From Nitratireductor sp. (GTDB taxonomy: Bacteria; Pseudomonadota; Alphaproteobacteria; Rhizobiales; Rhizobiaceae), in contig JAGRLQ010000033.1 in the NCBI GenBank assembly GCA_020441735.1, positions 1-10,121 of the forward strand: a stretch of DNA of 10,121 bases. Direction: 5' to 3'. The position numbers were made by a program, and so were the translations under genes. Positions 5,998-10,121 of the stretch are shown here, piece by piece; the stretch's first letter is position 1; every line of letters starts with the position of its first letter. The notes under the pieces were generated by a model. It saw only the letters and a program-made list of their open reading frames with translations. It did no database searches and was not told where the DNA came from.

Positions 5998-6573
5998 TTA
6001 CTTGCACTCCGAAATATCGCTGATCGAGGCGGTGACGCCGGAAAGCGAATAATCGTAGTTCGTCTGGGTTCCACGGCGCGACACGGCTGCAACGCTCATC
6101 TTGGCACCGGCTTTCATGGCAGCAACGACCGTTGCTTCCTCGGCCGGATTTTCCAGCCAGGCATTCTGGCCGCGGGTAAACATGGAGAATTTCTTGCCGT
6201 CGATGTCGAGAACGACCTTGGATTCTTCCTGAAACTGGTAGCCGGCGGTAAACTGCGGCTCAAGGCGCACGTTCTGGCCGGGATGCTGGGCCAGCATGAA
6301 GAACACATCGCCATGATCGACGGCACGGCCATTCAGTTCCTTGGGGTTCTTGTCCGTCGGTATAGACAGAACATAGCAGACCTTGCCCTCGGAGCCCTGG
6401 TAGCTGAACGAGCCCCAGGCATTGTGCTGTTTGATCTGGGTTGGCGACTGCGCATTGGCGATGTGCGGCACGGCGAGCGCAGCTACGCCCACGGCCAGGC
6501 TGAGGACAGCAACGCCCTTGAGAAAGCGTGCTGTCTTCTTCTGTCTACTTTTGGCGGTCATTGTTCCAATCAT
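5998..6573 (-). CDS. Invasion associated locus B (IalB) family secreted protein
   Basis: IalB-type proteins (PF06776) are small exported proteins common in Hyphomicrobiales, first known from Bartonella invasion; outside pathogens their role is unclear. The 191 residues have a basic n-region (AKSRQKKTARFLKG) and a hydrophobic core (VAVLSLAVGVAALAV). A signal peptidase site follows ANA at about 41. The mature protein starts QSPTQIKQHNAWGSFSYQ, contains GKVCYVLSIP (Cys66), and ends with a single second Cys190 (SECK), probably disulfide-linked. The ATGs at 6573 and 6561 are both possible. The second has GGA only three bases upstream, the first has a weak AAG, so the exact start is uncertain; the frame is open to 6747 but that extension is not protein-like. 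It ends at a strong terminator. Confidence 0.88.
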   Translation of the reverse strand: MIGTMTAKSRQKKTARFLKGVAVLSLAVGVAALAVPHIANAQSPTQIKQHNAWGSFSYQGSEGKVCYVLSIPTDKNPKELNGRAVDHGDVFFMLAQHPGQNVRLEPQFTAGYQFQEESKVVLDIDGKKFSMFTRGQNAWLENPAEEATVVAAMKAGAKMSVAAVSRRGTQTNYDYSLSGVTASISDISECK

Positions 6574-6785
6574 CTTGCAATCAACTGCTCTAGGCCCATT
6601 TGGCTTCCCCCACATTCGCAGGCAATGGCAACCGTGATCATCACAGGTCCAAGGCGAGCATCGGGATACCCCGGCGAATCGAGCCAACCATGCTTTATTT
6701 TCCCTTACCAAAGCGTGAACAGTTTTACGATTAGCCGCTGTTTCCATGGTGAAGTCGCAGACAAACTGGGCAAGATTTGGGCTTG
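6574..6785 (-). other. 212-base intergenic region before the IalB-like gene
   Basis: No gene, terminator or strong promoter pair is visible. In the IalB frame it is open for 58 codons from an ATG at 6747. The translation is rich in Cys, Trp and His, has no domain pattern and would destroy the signal peptide, so I read it as non-coding. It presumably holds the IalB-like promoter and the 3' end of the methyltransferase mRNA. The only symmetry is short (GTGATCATCAC near 6635). Confidence 0.45.
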
Positions 6786-7373
6786 TCAGCTGCGCTTTCG
6801 CTTGCTGCTCCTGCCGCGCCTTGTTCCCATCCGCATGCCGCCGGAATAAACCGGCTTGCCATGCTGCGGCTGCGCCAGCGCCTCTTTCGGTCCGCCAGAG
6901 CCAACCGGCCGCTCGGCAAACCGGCCAAGCGAGATCATCCGGTCATACATGACGAGCGAGCCTGCCATGGCGACATTGATGCAGATGTGAATGGGAATTT
7001 TGACGATGAACTCGCAGCGCGCCATCATTTCCGGCGAAAGCGATCCGCCTTCCGGTCCCAGCACATAGGCGGCGCGAAGCGGGTGACGAAAGCTTGGCAG
7101 CTCCACCGCATCTTCCGTCAACTCCATGCCGACCAGGCGGCAATCGTCGGGCAGCACAAGTTCGCCCGGCGAGGGAAAACTGTACCAGGGCATGTGGTCG
7201 CGCGCATGGGTGGTATCGGACTTCGGTTCGCCGATGACCCTTGCCGGCGCGATCGTGAACACGAAACTGGCGCCAAAACCGTGCGCCGTCCGCATCAGAT
7301 TGCCGAAATTCATCGGCTTTGAAATGCCTTCCACCCCGATGCCGAAATAGCCCCGGGGCGCACGCGATCCCAT
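6786..7373 (-). CDS. SpoU/TrmH-type RNA 2'-O-methyltransferase (SPOUT family)
   Basis: This 195-residue cytoplasmic protein shows the three SpoU motifs in order. Motif 1 is MNFGNLMRTAHGFGA (21-35, with Asn22 and Arg28). Motif 2 is YVLGPEGGSLSPE (103-115). Motif 3 is INVAMAGSLVMYDR (132-145), within the AdoMet-binding trefoil knot. The family transfers methyl from AdoMet to ribose 2'-OH of tRNA or rRNA; the substrate cannot be read here. Motif 3 has Ala135 where NVS is usual. The C-terminal 25 residues (GGMRMGTRRGRSSKRKRS) are strongly basic and likely bind RNA. The ATG at 7373 matches the family start GYFGIGVEGI; GTG codons at 7388 and 7391 are alternatives, and none has a good ribosome site. 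It is downstream of the DUF1232 gene by 57 bases on the same strand. Confidence 0.86.
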   Translation of the reverse strand: MGSRAPRGYFGIGVEGISKPMNFGNLMRTAHGFGASFVFTIAPARVIGEPKSDTTHARDHMPWYSFPSPGELVLPDDCRLVGMELTEDAVELPSFRHPLRAAYVLGPEGGSLSPEMMARCEFIVKIPIHICINVAMAGSLVMYDRMISLGRFAERPVGSGGPKEALAQPQHGKPVYSGGMRMGTRRGRSSKRKRS

Positions 7374-7430
7374 GTTCGAAACAAGCACCACGGCCCGGTT
7401 TCTGCCCCGTGATTTGTTGCGGTTACACCG

Positions 7431-7871
7431 TTATTCGGCAAAATCGCGCAATTGCGCAAGTTTCTTGCGGGCAAGGTCGTGATGTTCTTCACGGATATGG
7501 CCGCGCAGGGTCGCCAGAACCGCACCAAGCACGGCGATGTCGTCGGAGAACCCGAAAACCGCCAGAAAGTCGGGAATGGCGTCCATCGGCAGCACGAAAT
7601 AGGCAAGTGCGGCCAGCAGGATGGCACGTGCCCTGTTGGGTGTCTTGGGGTCGAAGGCACAGTAATAGGCAGCCACAAGTTCCTCCATGAAGGGAACCTT
7701 GCCGGCAGCCTTGGCAAGCGTCTTCCAGAAGCCTGAAGCAACCTTTTTCTCGTTGGCGCCCATCTTTTCTTCGGCGCCGGGGAGGATTTCTCCTTCGAGA
7801 ATCTGCTTCTTCAGGCTGTCTTCGGCGGCGTCTACCTGCCCTTCAGTCCTTCTGTCATCGGTTCTGGTCAT
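7431..7871 (-). CDS. DUF1232 (YkvA-like) membrane-associated protein
   Basis: This 146-residue protein has a DUF1232 domain at about 80-120 (RARAILLAALAYFVLPMDAIPDFL, then GFSDDIAVLGAVLATL). The invariant pattern P-x-D-x-I-P-D (95-101) and the paired Asp110/Asp111 are present. The hydrophobic 82-95 segment suggests a membrane association. The first 45 residues are charged and probably disordered, and the tail is basic and helical (ARKKLAQLRD). The family is common in bacteria and has no settled function that I know. The ATG at 7871 is preceded by AAGG only two bases away, which is tight. A degenerate tandem repeat lies upstream at 7899-7923. It is probably transcribed towards the RNA methyltransferase. 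Confidence 0.85.
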   Translation of the reverse strand: MTRTDDRRTEGQVDAAEDSLKKQILEGEILPGAEEKMGANEKKVASGFWKTLAKAAGKVPFMEELVAAYYCAFDPKTPNRARAILLAALAYFVLPMDAIPDFLAVFGFSDDIAVLGAVLATLRGHIREEHHDLARKKLAQLRDFAE

Positions 7872-7898
7872 ACCTTACATATGGGAATGCACCGATCA

Positions 7899-7923
7899 CC
7901 TTGCAAATGTCCGCCATGCAAAT
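7899..7923 (-). repeat. Degenerate 10-bp direct repeat upstream of the DUF1232 gene
   Basis: CCTTGCAAAT (7899-7908) and CCATGCAAAT (7914-7923), nine of ten bases identical, repeat with a 15-base period, starting 28 bases upstream of the DUF1232 ATG. The spacing is not a clean helical multiple, so a regulatory role is only possible. Confidence 0.4.
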
Positions 7924-7955
7924 CCGGCCATTTCAAAACGCAAGCAAAGCCTGGC

Positions 7956-8252
7956 TCACGACCGTGTAGCCAATTTGTCCATGGCCGCAGCCAGTTTGAA
8001 ATCGAGTTCGGTCAGCCCGCCTGTATCATGGGTGGTAAGAACGACTTCCACCCGGTTGTAGACATTGCTCCAGTCGGGATGATGATCGAGCTTTTCGGCT
8101 GCCAGTGCCGCACGGCTCATGAAGCCGAAGGCCTCGCTGAAATCCTTGAAACGGAACTGCCGCCGGATCGCCTTGTCGCCACTTGCCAGCTCCCAACCTT
8201 CCAGTTCAGACAGTTTTTCCCTTATTTCCTGCTGCGAAAACTGCTTGGCCAT
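7956..8252 (-). CDS. phhB: Pterin-4a-carbinolamine dehydratase
   Basis: The enzyme dehydrates 4a-hydroxytetrahydropterin to quinonoid dihydropterin, recycling the cofactor of aromatic amino acid hydroxylases; it acts in the cytoplasm. The 98 residues match the family length and signature: Glu53, His57-His58-Pro59, Trp61, Tyr65, His75 and Asp84 (EKLDHHPDWSNVY...TTHDTGGLTELD). The catalytic histidines are in place. The ATG at 8252 has GGGAG upstream at about nine bases. The frame stays open to 8414, but that would overlap the divergent phosphatase. No phenylalanine hydroxylase lies in this window, so the partner enzyme is unknown and the symbol rests on homology only. A candidate promoter precedes it. 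Confidence 0.94.
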   Translation of the reverse strand: MAKQFSQQEIREKLSELEGWELASGDKAIRRQFRFKDFSEAFGFMSRAALAAEKLDHHPDWSNVYNRVEVVLTTHDTGGLTELDFKLAAAMDKLATRS

Positions 8253-8282
8253 GGCGTGTCTCCCTTTCCCTGAAACGCACCC

Positions 8283-8311
8283 ATCAAAAACCGGTTCCCG
8301 CCTCTTGCCAA
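8283..8311 (-). promoter_or_regulatory. Candidate promoter of the pterin carbinolamine dehydratase gene
   Basis: On the minus strand TTGGCA (8311-8306, five of six matches), a 17-base spacer and TTTGAT (8288-8283, four of six) form a sigma70-like pair. This would give a leader of about 24 bases before the ATG at 8252, which contains the GGGAG ribosome site. It is the only good pair in this divergent gap. Confidence 0.45.
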
Positions 8312-8339
8312 GGGCTGCCCGAATTGGGATCAGACTTCC

Positions 8340-8807
8340 ATGAAACGCATCCTCTTTGTCTGCCTTGGCAATATCTGCCGCTCGCCGCTGGCAGAAGGCC
8401 TGTTCAACCATCACCTGACGCGCTCGGGAACAGAGTGGATGGCGAGCGCCGACTCAGCCGGAACATCGAACTGGCATATCGGCGAACCGCCCCATGAAGG
8501 GTCTGTCCGTGCTGCCCGCGATCTTGGCGTTTCACTGGCGGGGCAGGCCTGCCGCCAGGTTGCCCTCTCCGATTTTGCCGAGTTCGATGTCATTCTCGGC
8601 ATGGACAGAAGCAATGTCGAAAACCTGCGCCGGTTGCAGGCCGAATGCCCGGACGGAAAGGCGGAAATCGATCTTTTTCTCAACTATGCAGGCCAGGGGC
8701 TGCAGGATGTACCCGACCCCTGGGGCGAGGGCGATGCCGCCTATGATGCGGTGGCGCAGATCATCGGCAGGGCGGTGCCCGCCATTGCCACTCGCCTGAT
8801 AGGCTGA
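8340..8807 (+). CDS. Low-molecular-weight protein tyrosine phosphatase
   Basis: This 155-residue cytoplasmic phosphatase removes phosphate from phosphotyrosine, or from arginine or small molecules in some relatives. The N-terminal P-loop VCLGNICRSP holds the nucleophile Cys8, Cys13, Arg14 and Ser15 of the CX5RS motif. The general acid is Asp126 in the VPDPWGEG loop. Trp45 and an Asp-containing GMDRSN segment (87-92) are as in the family. Everything needed for catalysis is intact. The start MKRILFVCLGN is standard and the only sensible one. In capsule or exopolysaccharide operons such enzymes pair with a tyrosine kinase, but no kinase is near, so a housekeeping role is more likely. It is divergent from the dehydratase (87-base gap) and 78 bases ahead of a small acidic protein on the same strand. 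Confidence 0.95.
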   Translation: MKRILFVCLGNICRSPLAEGLFNHHLTRSGTEWMASADSAGTSNWHIGEPPHEGSVRAARDLGVSLAGQACRQVALSDFAEFDVILGMDRSNVENLRRLQAECPDGKAEIDLFLNYAGQGLQDVPDPWGEGDAAYDAVAQIIGRAVPAIATRLIG

Positions 8808-8812
8808 GAAAA

Positions 8813-8885
8813 ACCTCCATTTCATGGAACACCTGCCGGGGGTTGGCCGTTATACCCGTTGCAAGCAACGAACATGGAGGTCCCC
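8813..8885 (+). promoter_or_regulatory. Leader of the small acidic protein: anti-SD element, palindrome, strong ribosome site
   Basis: GGAGG (8876-8880) sits five bases before the ATG at 8886, a near-ideal ribosome site that fixes the start. ACCTCCAT (8813-8820) is exactly complementary to ATGGAGGT (8874-8881), so a read-through mRNA from the phosphatase gene could hide this site. A perfect palindrome CGTTGCAAGCAACG (8857-8870) lies just before it. TATACC (8851-8856) could be a -10 box, but no good -35 box precedes it. Confidence 0.5.
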
Positions 8886-9134
8886 ATGAACCGCCAGGCC
8901 ATGAAAGCAGAAATCGAAGAGATACTTTCCAGCAAGGCACTGAAAAGCAGGCAACAGATCACTGAACTGGAGCGTTTGCGCGAGGATATACGCGCTCAGA
9001 TGCGGGCTGAAACAGAAGGCGGCATGGGTGACGATGACGACCTCGGTGCCGATCTGAAGCTTCTCGATGAAGCCCTCGAAAGCCTGAACGCAGATCACAA
9101 ATCCATCGAGGATAGCGGCGCGGCCACTTTGTAG
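8886..9134 (+). CDS. Small acidic helical protein of unknown function
   Basis: I do not recognise this 82-residue protein. It is mostly charged helix: residues 1-42 (MKAEIEEILSSKALKSRQQITELERLREDIRAQ region) look coiled-coil-capable. Next comes a Gly/Asp-rich turn (GGMGDDDDLGAD, 45-56), then a second helix (LKLLDEALESLNADHKS). There is no cysteine, no hydrophobic segment and no signal peptide, so it is soluble and probably cytoplasmic. It could be an adaptor or a helical-hairpin binding protein. The ATG at 8886 has an ideal GGAGG ribosome site; an in-frame ATG at 8874 and a TTG at 8859 overlap or precede that site and are rejected. Its stop is eight bases from the convergent ccmG stop. The strong ribosome site and usual codon use argue that it is a real gene. 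Confidence 0.82.
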   Translation: MNRQAMKAEIEEILSSKALKSRQQITELERLREDIRAQMRAETEGGMGDDDDLGADLKLLDEALESLNADHKSIEDSGAATL

Positions 9135-9142
9135 ACTTGTGC

Positions 9143-9754
9143 CTAGTTGCCTGCGCCAAGCAATGGCCGGATGGTTTTTTCGACCGCCTCCGGCGTCAGC
9201 GGCCCCACATGCTTGGCCAGGATCGTGCCGTCCTTGCCGACGATGAACGTTTCGGGAATGCCGTAAACGCCCCATTCGATGGCGCCGCGCCCCTTCGGAT
9301 CGACGCCAACCGCGTCATAGGGATTGCCAAGCTGACCGAGAAAACGCAGGGCGTTTTCGGTGTGGTCCTTGTAATTGATGCCGTAAATAGCAAAGGCCTC
9401 TTCGCCGCCGAGTTGGACCAGCAGAGGATGCTCCTGACGGCACGGCCCGCACCAGGACGCCCACACATTGACGATGGCCAGCTTGCCTTCGGGAATGCTC
9501 TTCAGCAGTTCGGGCGTCACCGCGGGTACAGCCGCACCACCTTGCGACAAGCCTTCCAGCGGAGCGAAGGAAACTTCGGGAACCGGCTTTCCGATCAGCG
9601 CCGAGGGTATGTCGCTACTCGCCCCACCACCGGCCAACTGTTTGTAGAAGATCAGCGCCAGCGCCAGAAAGACGACCAGCGGCAGCAATGCGATCAGCAG
9701 GCCCCTTCCGGACCCTTTGCCGGGCTTGTTGGTGGCTTCCTGCGACCCGCTCAT
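9143..9754 (-). CDS. ccmG: CcmG/DsbE thioredoxin-like cytochrome c biogenesis protein
   Basis: CcmG is a membrane-anchored periplasmic thioredoxin of System I cytochrome c maturation. It reduces the apocytochrome heme-binding cysteines, and is itself reduced by CcdA or DsbD. The 203 residues have a short N-terminal cytoplasmic part, one transmembrane anchor (about 19-37, LLIALLPLVVFLALALIFY) and a thioredoxin domain. The domain has the WCGPC active site (Cys102, Cys105), the CcmG acidic-pocket motif EWGVYGIPET and cis-Pro168. A 15- to 20-residue insert rich in Gly, Ala and Pro (70-90) precedes the core. The start overlaps the ccmD stop as ATGA, so translation is coupled. Downstream it is convergent with the small acidic protein gene, with eight bases between stops. 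Confidence 0.96.
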   Translation of the reverse strand: MSGSQEATNKPGKGSGRGLLIALLPLVVFLALALIFYKQLAGGGASSDIPSALIGKPVPEVSFAPLEGLSQGGAAVPAVTPELLKSIPEGKLAIVNVWASWCGPCRQEHPLLVQLGGEEAFAIYGINYKDHTENALRFLGQLGNPYDAVGVDPKGRGAIEWGVYGIPETFIVGKDGTILAKHVGPLTPEAVEKTIRPLLGAGN

Positions 9755-9918
9755 TGACCGCCCTTCGCGCCGCGGCGGTTGGCACCGCTTTCCTCAAGCC
9801 GCTCGATCTCCCGCCTGCGCTGGCGGTAGGTCACGATGATCCACACGGCCAGAGCAACAATCACCAGCCCGGTGATGCCATAGGAAGGAAGGATGAAGGC
9901 TGCGTGCTTTCCGAACAT
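9751..9918 (-). CDS. ccmD: Heme exporter protein CcmD
   Basis: This 55-residue single-span membrane protein reads MFGKHAAFILPSYGITGLVI through VALAVWIIVTYRQRRREIER and a charged tail. CcmD stabilises and releases holo-CcmE from the CcmABC complex in the inner membrane. The features are typical: a short periplasmic start, the FILPSYG motif before the membrane helix (about 13-30), and an Arg/Glu-rich cytoplasmic tail (YRQRRREIERLEES). Its ATG is seven bases after the ccmC stop and its TGA overlaps the ccmG ATG. The gene is short enough for automatic callers to miss. The position between ccmC and ccmG makes the call secure. Confidence 0.94.
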   Translation of the reverse strand: MFGKHAAFILPSYGITGLVIVALAVWIIVTYRQRRREIERLEESGANRRGAKGGQ

Positions 9919-9925
9919 TTTCTGC

Positions 9926-10121
9926 TCAGCTTCCCGCCTGCTTGAGCTTCATGACGCGGATGCGCCGGGCGAGAATCTCGTTGCGCATGTTCATCAGATG
10001 AAGCGTGAAAAACAGCAGCGTGAAGGCAATCGCCATGGTCAGCAGCGGATAGAGAAAGACTGCATCGAGCGTCGGGCGGCCAAGGCGCGAAACCGAGGCC
10101 GGCTGGTGCAGCGTGTTCCAC
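9926..10121 (-). CDS. ccmC: Heme transporter/ligase subunit CcmC (partial, N-terminus off the right edge)
   Basis: Only the last 64 residues are present, beginning WNTLHQPASVSRLGRPTLDA. CcmC is a six-span inner-membrane protein that presents heme to CcmE in System I cytochrome c maturation. The fragment shows the periplasmic WNTLHQ.AS segment that contains a conserved His of the heme-handling region. It then has the last transmembrane helix (about 21-42, VFLYPLLTMAIAFTLLFFTLHL) and a basic cytoplasmic tail ending KLKQAGS. The reading frame begins at 10120. ccmB and ccmA are expected beyond the right edge. It is followed after seven bases by ccmD, so ccmC, ccmD and ccmG form one transcription unit here. 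Confidence 0.93.
   Translation of the reverse strand, partial: WNTLHQPASVSRLGRPTLDAVFLYPLLTMAIAFTLLFFTLHLMNMRNEILARRIRVMKLKQAGS

Noticed and set aside
6574..6747. N-terminal 58-residue extension of the IalB-like protein from an ATG at 6747
   Set aside because: It would bury the signal peptide inside the protein, and its Cys/Trp/His-rich sequence is not protein-like. The later ATGs give a normal exported protein.
7374..7430. Imperfect hairpin (CACGG...CCGTG) between the DUF1232 and methyltransferase genes as a terminator
   Set aside because: The stem is only five pairs with a long loop and no T-tract follows, so there is no real support for termination.
8253..8414. Longer start for the pterin carbinolamine dehydratase
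   Set aside because: It would overlap the start of the divergent phosphatase by 75 bases and exceed the family length. ATG 8252 has its own ribosome site and a promoter candidate.
1..10121. CRISPR array, prophage, IS element, toxin-antitoxin, tRNA or integration site
   Set aside because: No spaced identical repeats, transposase or integrase motifs, tRNA-like cloverleaf or abrupt change of base composition was seen. The genes are nearly all core metabolism.

Overview
The window is ordinary chromosomal DNA of an alphaproteobacterium, most likely order Hyphomicrobiales (Rhizobiales). The evidence is a G/C-rich base composition with strong G/C third positions, the aerobic cobaltochelatase subunit CobS, an invasion-associated-locus-B-type secreted protein, and the block aroB / CNNM-CorC transporter / BolA / J-domain protein / cobS, which I recall as typical of rhizobial genomes. 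Genus cannot be fixed from the sequence. No rRNA, tRNA, CRISPR array, insertion sequence, prophage or other mobile element was seen. Coding density is high and no gap exceeds 250 bases.

Layout, left to right. (1) 1-604, minus: the N-terminal two thirds of cobS (cobalamin synthesis), running off the left edge, with a 246-base leader. (2) 851-1471, minus: a J-domain protein with an N-terminal Cys/His cluster. It is divergent from bolA (1574-1849, plus), with two candidate promoters back to back between them. (3) 1852-4926, minus: a secreted four-cysteine protein of unknown function, then aroB and a CNNM/CorC-type membrane transporter joined by an ATGA overlap. aroK, which usually sits before aroB in relatives, is absent from this place. 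(4) 5069-5602, plus: ppa (inorganic pyrophosphatase). It is divergent from the secreted protein across a 142-base region dense in inverted repeats. (5) 5606-7871, minus: a DUF167 protein, an IalB-like secreted protein with a clear intrinsic terminator after it, a SpoU/TrmH-type RNA methyltransferase and a DUF1232 membrane protein. (6) 7956-8252, minus: pterin-4a-carbinolamine dehydratase, divergent from a low-molecular-weight protein tyrosine phosphatase (8340-8807, plus) followed by a small acidic helical protein (8886-9134, plus). (7) 9143-10121, minus: ccmC (partial), ccmD and ccmG, part of a System I cytochrome c maturation operon. The 55-codon ccmD is easily missed.

Most genes are housekeeping: cofactor synthesis (cobS, ccm), shikimate pathway (aroB), pyrophosphate removal (ppa), pterin recycling and RNA methylation. 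I see no new multi-gene defence or mobile system. The points worth a second look are small: a possibly leaderless J-domain gene beside cobS, three inverted repeats packed between ppa and the secreted protein, a terminator hairpin just before the DUF167 start codon, and an element complementary to the ribosome binding site upstream of the small acidic protein.
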